A stretch of DNA of 64,000 nt from Bradyrhizobium sp. 200. GTDB lineage: Bacteria > Pseudomonadota > Alphaproteobacteria > Rhizobiales > Xanthobacteraceae. Made by a program: the position numbers and the translations under genes. This document shows, piece by piece, positions 17,270 through 25,274 of this stretch; the first letter of the stretch is position 1; every line of letters begins with the position of its first letter. Below the pieces are notes generated by a model, which ran no database searches, was not told the DNA's origin, and saw nothing but the letters and a program-made list of their open reading frames with translations. The stretch spans positions 9,158,001-9,222,000 of the forward strand of contig NZ_CP064689.1 of NCBI RefSeq assembly GCF_023100945.1, read 5' to 3'.

Positions 17270-17995
17270 TCAATCGCCGGAGTACATCACGTCCGAAACG
17301 CCAAGCCCTTGCTCGATGAAGCGACGCGCCAATTTGTGCATGATACGGGCCGCCGTGTGCAGACGAACGATCTCGTGGGCATCATCGGGATCGGATTTCG
17401 AGTGCTTACCTGCATGAGCCACCGCGATGCGGCATGAATCGTGGATGTATTTGTGGGGCGGGTCATTGCCGCATAAGGCCAGGAAGCGGTTGATGTCGTC
17501 GTCTTCCTTGGATTCAATCTGCAACGCCTCAAAATGAATGCGAAACCATGTCCGCGCGGCCTCTTTGCCCGGATGCCGGATCTCGATGATCTTGTAATAG
17601 TTCAGCACGGCATAGCTGATGAATCCGTTTTGCTGTGCATTACGCGCTTCCCGGTACAGGGCAAGCGCGCGCCGGGCCTCCTCGGAATCCGGTATCTTCC
17701 GGTCAAAAATGTAGTCATGCGCCGTCGTGAAGGCGAGGTCGCGCTTTGACACTGGAACCGGCACAGGATTTCCCGACCATCCATATTCCGCGATCGCAAA
17801 ATTGTCGTCGCACCATGCCATCACGCTAAGAAATCGGTTGATGACCGTCATGGCGGTCGACTCGTCAACTCGGTTGGCCATCAGATCGATGTGAACCGAT
17901 TGCACGTGGTCCTTGGTCTTGGGCATAAGCACAAGCTGGTATTGATCGAACGTGATGAGCTTTTCTTCTTTCGGCCACGTGACCTGGTTATCCAC
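17270..17995 (-). CDS. HEPN-like protein resembling MauJ-type hypotheticals
   Basis: A 241-residue protein of unknown function. The C-terminal part is helical and has RIAVAH (R189, H194), an Rx4H motif as found in HEPN ribonuclease-type domains; proteins of this look are sometimes annotated MauJ. It is the last of a minus-strand series with an unknown gene (18-bp gap) and an ApeA-like HEPN gene, so a defence or toxin-like role is possible, but this rests on one short motif and context. Confidence 0.55.
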   Translation of the reverse strand: MDNQVTWPKEEKLITFDQYQLVLMPKTKDHVQSVHIDLMANRVDESTAMTVINRFLSVMAWCDDNFAIAEYGWSGNPVPVPVSKRDLAFTTAHDYIFDRKIPDSEEARRALALYREARNAQQNGFISYAVLNYYKIIEIRHPGKEAARTWFRIHFEALQIESKEDDDINRFLALCGNDPPHKYIHDSCRIAVAHAGKHSKSDPDDAHEIVRLHTAARIMHKLARRFIEQGLGVSDVMYSGD

Positions 17996-18013
17996 GCCAA
18001 CATGGAGAAAGCG

Positions 18014-18700
18014 CTAGCCATTGCGCACGCCGAGTTTCCGGTAGCGTTCCTGCTCGGCCTCTTCGGCATCGTACTCCGAGCCATCGCCTTCGGGTGGTGC
18101 CGGAAAGTGCTCGGCAAGCTCACACTCCCGCGCCAGCCTCCAAAAGAATTCCTGGGCAAAAGACATCTCGCGCATCGCGGGCGCATTCATCCGACTGCGG
18201 TCAGGGTCGAAATCGATTTCGCTTCCCTTCGCGAGCAGCGAAACGGCTCCCTTCGGTACAAAGTAGGCTCGCCGCTTTTCTCCATCGCGCAGATAAACGA
18301 CCTCGGCGCCCCCGTGGCTGTTCACGCCCGTTTCGGCGATGGTCAGCGTCATGCGAATGAAACTCGTCCGGGCTTCTTTGCTTGCCAGAAGGGTGCTGAC
18401 AACATCGCTGATCGTCTCCGCCATGAAGAACGACGCGTCGGCGCCCCCAACCGGGCGCAACCCTTCAAGCACCGTTGCCACATGCCCGGCCCAGCCGGGA
18501 TGCGTCGGGACGAGCCCGAAGATGGCAGCTGCTATCTGATGGCCGGATAGCTTCTCCTCGCGACGCTCCCTTCCGCGAGGAAGTCGGCCGTATCGACGGA
18601 TGGACTCAAATCGCTGATCCATTTCCTGTGGCGAGCTATATGATACGTCGCTATTCTGGTTAAGTAAGCCGAGGATACGAGCAAGGTTCTTTGCATACAT
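18014..18700 (-). CDS. Hypothetical protein between two HEPN-type genes
   Basis: A 228-residue protein I do not recognise. It is mixed alpha/beta with an Ala/Ser-rich centre (AETISDVVSTLLASKEARTS) and an acidic C-terminus (GDGSEYDAEEAEQERYRKL). No signal peptide or membrane span. It lies 33 bp after the ApeA-like gene and 18 bp before the MauJ-like gene, which suggests one transcript. Confidence 0.55.
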   Translation of the reverse strand: MYAKNLARILGLLNQNSDVSYSSPQEMDQRFESIRRYGRLPRGRERREEKLSGHQIAAAIFGLVPTHPGWAGHVATVLEGLRPVGGADASFFMAETISDVVSTLLASKEARTSFIRMTLTIAETGVNSHGGAEVVYLRDGEKRRAYFVPKGAVSLLAKGSEIDFDPDRSRMNAPAMREMSFAQEFFWRLARECELAEHFPAPPEGDGSEYDAEEAEQERYRKLGVRNG

Positions 18701-18733
18701 CGCGTTTCTCTTTCCGCGGGGCCCTGCCTGCTT

Positions 18734-20118
18734 CTAGTCGTAGGCAAGCCGATAATCCCGGAGCACGGGATTGGCCCCAACTCGCGGTATTCCTTCTTCA
18801 GGGATAGGTAGCTCGAGAGCAGTCAGAAGGTAGCAAAGCGCCTCCATCGCCCGCGTCGACTTCGAAAAGGCACGGAATTGGGCGTCGCTCTCCGGATTGA
18901 AGTGACCATGGGCGCTCTTGCCGCGAAAACTGATCGCACGCTTCAGGTGTTCGACTGCCTCGTCCGGCAGAACGCCTTTGCCAAAGCGTGCTTCGACCAC
19001 GCCAACGAGCCGCTTGAACTGCTGCTCGGCAGTTTCCGCCCTGATCCAGCGGATAGCGCCCGCAATCCGCTCGCCAATGGCGCCGTGGCCGAGCTCTTGC
19101 GCTTTCGCCGCCGCCACGGCGACGACTGCATCGATATCGGAACCGGAGAGCACGGGTTGCGCTTTCGCGATGGGGATGTCCTCAAGCAGCGGCAAGCGTT
19201 GAGCAGCCGTTCCGAAGAGACCACACTCTTCAAGCCGAAGCTTGCCATCATGAGTGCGTTGGGTCGCCGCCATGCCGCCGCCCGGATCATCCAGGCAACA
19301 AGGCATTCCCGGAAAGAGCCTAGCTCCTTGTCGTCCCAGCATCGTACCGGCGAACCGCCGACCCAGAGATCGCGATTGTCAACCTCAACCTCGGGCCAGA
19401 CATAGTGCACTTCATGCTCACCGGGATATTCGTGCTTTTCGACGGCTTCCATCATCTGCGCGAAGGAAAGGCGGTCGATCCGGATCGCCGATGGCTTAAG
19501 CTGCACACCAAAGCAAAACGACAGGAAATTCACGTAATCCGAGACGTGCTCGATGTAGTCCCGCAGGCTTCGCGGCTCCTCGAATTCGATTTCGAAGGTT
19601 GGCCAGAGCTCTTTCGGCCCCTCAAACTCCCCGCCATAGGTCGCGCTATACCACGCTCGAACCGTCAAGCCCTGGGCAGTATCGTTGAAGATGGTGAGGT
19701 GCGCTTCCGTGGGGAACCGGTTGCGGCCGATCGCTTTGACTTTACCGTCGTGGCGCATCAGTCCGTTCGTATGCTTCACGTGGAAGGAGACCCTCTTGAC
19801 CCTGTCGTCGGCTCCCCACGGATCGTGGCCAACGACAGCAACGTTTGAAAGAATTTCTTGCCGGTGCGTCTCCCGTTGTGGCGCGATGTTGCGCGAACTC
19901 GTGCCTGCGATCGTCGTGACGTTGGAATGCAGCGAGACGATTTCATTCGTCTCGGTTTGCAAAAAGATCGGCTGCTCTCCTTTGATGTGAAAGAAGTCCG
20001 TGTAGCTATAGATCCGGGCACGAATCTCTTCATCCGAGACCAGTACCGTTCCCGTGAGGTTTTCACCGGTAACAAGCTCGACGCAATGCAGCGGCTTCCC
20101 GCTCTCGATCTTCGGCAT
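18734..20118 (-). pseudogene. ApeA-like HEPN antiphage protein, broken by a frameshift
   Basis: Two frames make up one gene. The first, from 20118, gives an ApeA N-terminal-type domain through SSERLLNACR (residue 310, near 19190). The second then continues LLEDIPIAKAQPVLSGSDIDA to the end at 18734. Restoring one base at about 19183-19190 (CGCTGCTTGAG on the minus strand) joins them. The C-terminal half carries the HEPN motif RGKSAH (Rx4H, codons near 18925). ApeA proteins are single-gene antiphage nucleases. As written, the protein would end soon after the break and lose the HEPN domain, so the gene is dead unless the shift is a sequencing error. Confidence 0.75.
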
Positions 20119-20149
20119 GCAACACCTTTGGTGCTCTACGTGCTCTGCA

Positions 20150-20332
20150 TCACGTACGAGCTAGAACGCCATGCCGCCAGAGCCGCAAAAAGATCAATAC
20201 CGCGGCACAAACCGCCAGCGCAATCCGTAAGTAAGCGCGACAGCGCCACCCGTACGGCATGAAGCCCATGCCCACCGAAGCCGTCGCCTCACCGCTTGCG
20301 CGGAAGCGCTGGTTGAAGATGCCGAGTCTCAC
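20150..20332 (-). CDS. Small membrane protein coupled to an interrupted gene
   Basis: A 60-residue frame with one clear membrane helix (LRIALAVCAAVLIFLRLW). Its GTG start overlaps the TGA of the interrupted gene whose 3' part ends at 20329, so it would be translated by coupling. I do not know the family; chance is possible. Confidence 0.35.
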   Translation of the reverse strand: MRLGIFNQRFRASGEATASVGMGFMPYGWRCRAYLRIALAVCAAVLIFLRLWRHGVLART

Positions 20333-20650
20333 GCATGACCTTGCATCGCGCTGTAGAGCTTGCCCTTCCAGAGCACGGAGATCTCTCGGAAGTGATCGCT
20401 GTACCGGATCATCGTCTCAGTGATGACCTGCTCGATCTCTTGCTGCCGAACACCCCATTCGTCGATGTTCAGATATACTACGAGCCAGCAGTCGGAGTAT
20501 CGGGCGCCGTACCGGCTGACCTTGTTGAGGATGGCGGTGTCCAAATAGCCGGGGATCGAGTCGGCACGAGCATGCCAGTCCTCAACGGGATCGAACCGCA
20601 TGCCGCGCGGCTGTCGGTATTCCTCCCCGAGCTTGCGGCCACCATGGGTA
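20329..20650 (-). pseudogene. 3' part of a hypothetical gene split by a 4-kb insertion
   Basis: These 106 codons (STHGGRKLGEEYR... to MQGHA) have no start of their own; the upstream frame runs into the transposase gene. The sequence just before it is CTAG (20651-20654). The same CTAG at 24661-24664 ends the open part of the gene at 24661-25043. Joining the halves at CTAG keeps the frame and reads VEVTSTHGGRKLGEEYR, giving a protein of about 234 residues. It has no known domain; the middle contains a WLVVYLNIDEWG strand. Confidence 0.8.
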
Positions 20651-21412
20651 CTAGGGCGCGGACTCATTAAGCCGCAGCCATAGCCTGATCGACGCGAGTT
20701 GAACGAAGGCAAGGTAGTTGGCGGCAAGCCTATCGTAACGCGTCGCCACCCGACGACATTGCTTGATCCGATTGAAGAACCGCTCGACACGGTTGCGAGC
20801 GCGGTAGAGATACTGGCTGAAGCAGATCGGATCGCTGCGATTGCTCTTTGGCGGGATGTTTGCCCACGCGCCTTTCTTCATGGCAAGCTCCCTAATCCAA
20901 TCAGCATCGTAGCCACGGTCGGCAAGCAGCATTGATCCGGATTTCAAACGAGACAGCAGTTTTCTTGCAAGTCGAATGTCGTGAGCCTCACCGGGGCTCA
21001 GCGCCAGCCGTACCGGCAGACCATTGCTATCGACCAACGCATGGATTTTACTCGTCAAGCCGCCGCGTGACCTTCCCATCGACTGGCGCTTGTTCCTTGT
21101 GATGCATGCTCCATGCTGATGGACGCGGACAATGGAGGTGTCGATCATCTGGACTGCCGCATCATGGGCAGCGGCAAGTGCGTCTATTATGCGGCCCCAG
21201 ACACCAGCACGCCGCCAGCGGACGAAGCGGTTGTAGCAGGTGGTGTATGGGCCATACGCCTCCGGCAGATCACGCCAGGGCGCTCCTGATCGCAGGACCC
21301 AGAAGATGCCATTGAGGACACGACGGTCGTTTACTCGCGGAACGCCACGGGGCTTGTTCGGCAGCATCGGCCTTATGGCAGTCCATTCATAGTCGGCGAG
21401 TTCGTAGCGCAT
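20651..21412 (-). CDS. IS5 family transposase
   Basis: A 253-residue DDE transposase from MRYELADYEW. The N-terminal region has the typical NGIFWVLRSGAPWRDLPEAYGP. Catalytic residues: D in QMIDTSIV, D in LLADRGYDADW, E in RNRVERFFNRIKQ. The stop codon lies in the CTAG at the element end, as is usual for this group where the last codons form the inverted repeat (LNESAP). No frameshift is seen, so the enzyme could be active. Confidence 0.92.
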   Translation of the reverse strand: MRYELADYEWTAIRPMLPNKPRGVPRVNDRRVLNGIFWVLRSGAPWRDLPEAYGPYTTCYNRFVRWRRAGVWGRIIDALAAAHDAAVQMIDTSIVRVHQHGACITRNKRQSMGRSRGGLTSKIHALVDSNGLPVRLALSPGEAHDIRLARKLLSRLKSGSMLLADRGYDADWIRELAMKKGAWANIPPKSNRSDPICFSQYLYRARNRVERFFNRIKQCRRVATRYDRLAANYLAFVQLASIRLWLRLNESAP

Positions 21413-21610
21413 GATTCGGACCCCCGGTTTGGGAGTTTGAACCACAGGGGTCCGGCCAAACGCAACGCTTCTGGCCCGGCCTCGGTTCGGCGCTTAACGG
21501 CAGAAGCGGACATCAACCTGCCGACAACACCCGCCGAATCCGTCGAAAAAGACCCTGGGCGACCGTTTCACTCTTCGTTCCGCGAGCGGCGGGTTTGGCC
21601 TCGATACCGG

Positions 21611-22414
21611 TCATCGATTGCGTATGGTTGGTGCAGAGAGAAGCATCGTCAGTCGATAGTCGGGCCAGCCCGCGAGAGACAGCGACACCTGCTGATAGTG
21701 CAGCAGTCCCATGGTCGGATGATTGAACGCACGTTCGCCGCCTTCGCGTGACAAAACCCCCTGTGTCTCCCAGCAGCGCTCGAAGTCGGAGCTTCCAATT
21801 CTCAGTTCGTTGACGAGCCGGCGAATATCCGGATCGTCGGAGTAGCCTGTCACCGCGGCGCGGAACTCTGCGACGACGCGATGCGCGCGGGACGTCCAGT
21901 CAAGGATCAGAGTTCGAGCCTCAGGCCTGAGGAATATGTAGCGCAGGAGGTTTTTTTCGCCGTCAGCATCGAGCCATCCTGCAAACAGTCGGGACGCTTT
22001 CGCGTTCCAGCGACGCGCGCCCCATGTGCGATCGAGGATGTAGGCGGGACCATCGATCGCATCGACGCAGGCCAGCACCCCCTCAGGTGGATCATCCCTG
22101 TTGCCCGGCCGCTCGGGATCGCGCTTGCCCGCAACTTCAAACAGATAGCTGCGCTCGGCTCGTGACAGGCGCAATCCGCGTGCGAGGCGCGCAAGTGTCG
22201 AAGCAGAGACGGACACATCGCGCCCCTGCTCGATCCACGTGTACCAGGTGACGCTCAATCCGCAGAGCTGAGCGACCTCCTCGCGCCGGAGGCCGGGCGT
22301 GCGCCGTCGTGGTCCAGCGGCGAGACCGAATTCTGCCGGAGGCTGGCGCTCCCGGAGTGCCCGCAAGAACGCGCTGAGCGAGAGAGCCGGCGCGATCGGG
22401 GCTTGTCCTTTCAT
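21611..22414 (-). CDS. MmyB-like XRE family transcriptional regulator
   Basis: A 267-residue regulator with an N-terminal helix-turn-helix (about 20-85: RTPGLRREEVAQLCGLSVTWYTWIEQGRDVS) and a C-terminal MmyB-like ligand-binding domain (PAYILDRTWGARRWNAKASRLFAG, then GEKNLLRYIF). It is divergent from the PNPOx gene, which is its most likely target, with a 99-bp gap. It lies inside the IS5-bounded insertion. Confidence 0.88.
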   Translation of the reverse strand: MKGQAPIAPALSLSAFLRALRERQPPAEFGLAAGPRRRTPGLRREEVAQLCGLSVTWYTWIEQGRDVSVSASTLARLARGLRLSRAERSYLFEVAGKRDPERPGNRDDPPEGVLACVDAIDGPAYILDRTWGARRWNAKASRLFAGWLDADGEKNLLRYIFLRPEARTLILDWTSRAHRVVAEFRAAVTGYSDDPDIRRLVNELRIGSSDFERCWETQGVLSREGGERAFNHPTMGLLHYQQVSLSLAGWPDYRLTMLLSAPTIRNR

Positions 22415-22513
22415 GGTGGTCTTTATACCAGGATAATGTGTCTCCTTAAACCGGTACCTTTGACATGTTAGTTGTTTGCCTCGACTTTGTCGCTGCGCAA
22501 AGGACGGACGGGC

Positions 22514-23083
22514 ATGGGCAGGCAATTCGCAAGGATCGAACCAGAGCACGCGGCTTTCATCGAGCGGCAGAAGATCTTCTTCGTGGCCAGCGCGCCGCCG
22601 AAGGGACGCGTCAACGTCTCTCCCAAGGGCCTGTCCTCATTCCGGGTGCTCGGAGAGACCGACGTCGCCTACCTCGATTGCACCGGCAGCGGCAGCGAGA
22701 CCCGCGCGCACCTGATTGCCTCGGACGACAAGCGGTTGACCATCATGTTTTGTGCCTTCGATGGCGCTCCGATGATCCTGCGGCTCTATGGCCAGGGTCG
22801 ATCGCTCATGCGCGGAACGCCGGAGTACGCCGATCTCGTTCCGAAGTTCGAGGAAGTTGCCGGGGCGCGCCAAATCGTACGCCTCTCGATTGACCTCGTG
22901 CAGACGTCGTGCGGCATGGGCGTGCCGCTGTTCGACTACAAGCAAGAGCGTGGCAGCCTCGTGCGCTACTGGACGGCGCAGGGCGTCAACAATCTGCGAA
23001 AATACTGGGGTCTGAAGAACATGAAGAGCATCGACGGCCTGCCGACCGACTTTGCCCCTGACAGCATGGCTCCGCCACGCTGA
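22514..23083 (+). CDS. Pyridoxamine 5'-phosphate oxidase-fold flavoprotein
   Basis: A 189-residue split-barrel protein. RQKIFFVASAPPKGRVNVSPKG and VAYLDCTGSGSETRAHLIAS match the FMN-binding start of PNPOx-like stress proteins. The actual redox substrate is unknown. The start at 22514 gives the usual length. It is paired with a divergent MmyB-like regulator, a common arrangement for regulated flavoproteins. Confidence 0.82.
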   Translation: MGRQFARIEPEHAAFIERQKIFFVASAPPKGRVNVSPKGLSSFRVLGETDVAYLDCTGSGSETRAHLIASDDKRLTIMFCAFDGAPMILRLYGQGRSLMRGTPEYADLVPKFEEVAGARQIVRLSIDLVQTSCGMGVPLFDYKQERGSLVRYWTAQGVNNLRKYWGLKNMKSIDGLPTDFAPDSMAPPR

Positions 23084-23181
23084 CAGACCAAGATTGCGTT
23101 CCATGTCGGAGCGACCGGACCTTGCGGGCGACAGCAGCTTGGCGGGAATATTCGTTCGAATGAAACAATGGAGGCGGCGCT

Positions 23182-24084
23182 TTGCGAAAAGTGTGGATCG
23201 AGGTGGCGTTGAACGGGCCCTGGAGCCGCGCGCTGCAACCCGGCATCCCCGATACGGTCGAGGCGATCATTGCCGAGGGCATTGCCTGCGCAAGAGCCGG
23301 CGCGGCTATCATCCACACGCATGCTTATGACGGAGGCGGTCCGCAGACCTTCGACTGGCAGGTTTACGCACGCATCATCGAGGGCATCCGCGCGGAGGTC
23401 GATATCCCCGTCTATCCGGCCTACCCGGCATCCATGGTCGGTAGCGGAGATGACGACGTTGCGGAGGCTGACGCCCGGTTCAGCCACATCGATGCGCTGG
23501 CGGCGCCCGGCTTGATCGAATTTGCCGCGCTCGATCCCGGCAGCGTCAACTTCACGCATGTCGCAACGACATCGCAGGCGAGCCCGGCGCGCACCTATCT
23601 CAATCCAGAATCCCATGTCCGACACGCGCTGGGCATTGCCGAGCGTCACGGCTTTCATCCGGCCTTCGCGATTTACGAGCCCGGCTTCATTCGCGCCGGC
23701 GCCGCGCTCGCACGCGCGACCGGCGTGAAGACGCCAATCTATCGCTTCATGTTCTCGCAGCAATTTGCGTTCTGCTTCCCGCCAAAGCCCTACGCACTCG
23801 GAGCGCTCGCTACGCTGGTGGAAGAGGAAGCAGGCACCGCGCCATGGATGATCTCCGGCCTCGGCGTCGACATCAGTCCGCTGATCGGCGAGGCCGTCGC
23901 GCGCGGCGGCCATATCCGTGTCGGCCTCGAGGACGCGCTGTTGGCCACGCCTGTGAGCACGACAAATCTCGGATTGGTTGAGGACGCCGTACGGATCGTG
24001 CGGGACCACGGCGCCGAACCGGCCACGCCAGACGATGTCCGGCAGGCGCTCGGCGCGATCCCCGGGCGGCGGCTGACTGTTTAG
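23182..24084 (+). CDS. BKACE family (3-keto-5-aminohexanoate cleavage-type) enzyme
   Basis: A 300-residue TIM-barrel of the DUF849/BKACE family, which cleaves beta-keto acids with acetyl-CoA using a metal. Recognisable parts: VALNGPWSRALQPGIPDTVE at the N-terminus, GAAIIHTHAYDGGG with the metal-site HxH (about residues 45-50), and GLGVDISPLIGEAVARGGHIRVGLED near the end. The TTG start at 23182 gives the family length. It is a passenger of the IS5-bounded insertion; the substrate is unknown. Confidence 0.82.
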   Translation: MRKVWIEVALNGPWSRALQPGIPDTVEAIIAEGIACARAGAAIIHTHAYDGGGPQTFDWQVYARIIEGIRAEVDIPVYPAYPASMVGSGDDDVAEADARFSHIDALAAPGLIEFAALDPGSVNFTHVATTSQASPARTYLNPESHVRHALGIAERHGFHPAFAIYEPGFIRAGAALARATGVKTPIYRFMFSQQFAFCFPPKPYALGALATLVEEEAGTAPWMISGLGVDISPLIGEAVARGGHIRVGLEDALLATPVSTTNLGLVEDAVRIVRDHGAEPATPDDVRQALGAIPGRRLTV

Positions 24085-24264
24085 TCCAGTATGGTGGAAA
24101 TGGCGGGCTACCCTGGCGACAGGCACGCTGTCGAGTATTGTCTACAGCGGACGAGAAGACGGACTTGGCAATATCGAAGCGAATGACCAGAGCCGTGATT
24201 GACGCTGAAGCTCGCATGGTGCAGCGTCTTCAATGCTCGATTATCTTGACTTAGGATTACGGTG

Positions 24265-24561
24265 ATGGCCCATCAAACCAACCTCCTAACGTTTGTGCTC
24301 ATTGTCCGAATACCTACCGAGGGTATCAAGGACTTTCGAGCCTACGAGGATGCCGTCTTGCCGCTATTGCCCGGGTATAACGGACGCCTGGAGCGTCGTC
24401 TTCGAAATCCAGACGGCACCATAGAGATGCACATAATTAGCTTCGCATCCGATGCGGACTTTCAAAATTATCGGAATGATCCTCGACGCGCGGCGCAAGC
24501 CAGATTGCTGGAAAAATCATCGGCGAAGTTGGAATTGCTTCCGATGGCGAACGTCTCTTAA
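24265..24561 (+). CDS. Small hypothetical, possible dimeric alpha/beta-barrel protein
   Basis: A 98-residue protein. The pattern VLIVRIPTEGIKDFRAYEDA..HIISFASDADFQNYRNDPRRA resembles DUF1330 or antibiotic-biosynthesis-monooxygenase type ferredoxin-like barrels, but I cannot name the family. ATG 24265 is preferred over GTG 24262. It is the last passenger gene before the inverted repeat at 24645-24661. Confidence 0.5.
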   Translation: MAHQTNLLTFVLIVRIPTEGIKDFRAYEDAVLPLLPGYNGRLERRLRNPDGTIEMHIISFASDADFQNYRNDPRRAAQARLLEKSSAKLELLPMANVS

Positions 24562-24660
24562 TGGCACTTCTGCGGCCTCCAGAGACGCCGCTGTTGTCCC
24601 CATTGGCTGACGCAGACATCAGGTGCGCGCCCCTAGCACCCCGATTAATGAGTACACGCC

Positions 24661-25043
24661 CTAGTTACCTCCACTCTGATGGTGCGCTTGCTGACCCTGA
24701 CAAAGCCGTCCGGCCACTGGTCGCGACGATCGGTAAGGCGAACTTGATCGGCGCCGATCTTCGCTACGAACTTCGCGAGCACGTAAGCATCGTGCAGGAA
24801 CTTAAGCTGGGGCTGGACGAAGAAGTCCGGGTCAGCGTTGCGAAGGCGGAACCGCCTCTCTGAGCGGCTGAACGTTTCCACCGATTGCCAATGTCCCAGC
24901 TCCACGCATGCGGCTTCAATTTCTCTTGGCGTGAGTGTGAGGCCCGTCGGGATCGATTCGTCGTCGTCAAGGTCGAAATCGTCCGGGAGCGGATCCGCTT
25001 CGCAGACCTTGTCGATCCATTCGTCGGGGAAATTGTCTGCCAC
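24661..25043 (-). pseudogene. 5' part of a hypothetical gene split by a 4-kb insertion
   Basis: This gives about 128 residues, MADNFPDEWIDKVCEADPLP then an acidic stretch and LKFLHDAYVLAKFVAKIGAD, to VEVT. The native frame ends at CTAG (24661-24664); as it stands five codons of element sequence (RACTH) and TAA follow. Its 3' part is at 20329-20650. I do not know the function; the intact gene would be about 234 codons. Confidence 0.8.
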
Positions 25044-25166
25044 GGGACGACTCAGATGGGTGACCGTGGTGAGTTATGGAGCCGTTGGGCGAGGCGTTCA
25101 ATACGATGTTTACGAATCTTCCCGCTTACCTGCACGGCAAGCCCAGCGCCGGGCCGCCGACGGCCT

Positions 25167-25216
25167 GTCAAGGCCGCCAGCCGCGAAGCGGGGGCGCGGC
25201 ACGCGCCCGCCTTGAC
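25167..25216. repeat. Inverted repeat downstream of the relaxase gene
   Basis: GTCAAGGC (25167-25174) and GCCTTGAC (25209-25216) form an 8-bp stem around a GC-rich 34-base loop that itself contains GCGCG palindromes. It lies 58 bp after the relaxase stop codon. It could be a transfer-origin feature or a terminator; there is no T-run. Confidence 0.3.
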
Positions 25217-25274
25217 GGGGCGGCGGTGGTCCGGCCCAATTGACGGGAGCAGGTGCGCCTTCGCTTTGACGGCA

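Larger units (their letters stand above)
20655..24660. mobile_element. 4.0-kb IS5-type element carrying passenger genes
   Basis: Both ends read GGGCG(C/T)G(G/T)ACTCATTAA inward, at 20654-20670 and, inverted, at 24661-24645. CTAG flanks both ends, fitting the YTAR target preference of IS5-type elements. The two halves of a host gene outside the ends rejoin in frame. Inside are one IS5-family transposase at the left and four passenger genes: an XRE regulator, a PNPOx-fold protein, a BKACE-type enzyme and a small barrel-type protein. I found no second internal inverted repeat near the transposase start. Confidence 0.75.

Noticed and set aside
21437..21751. 104-codon plus-strand frame
   Set aside because: Lies over the IS5 upstream region and antisense of the MmyB-like regulator; no family match.
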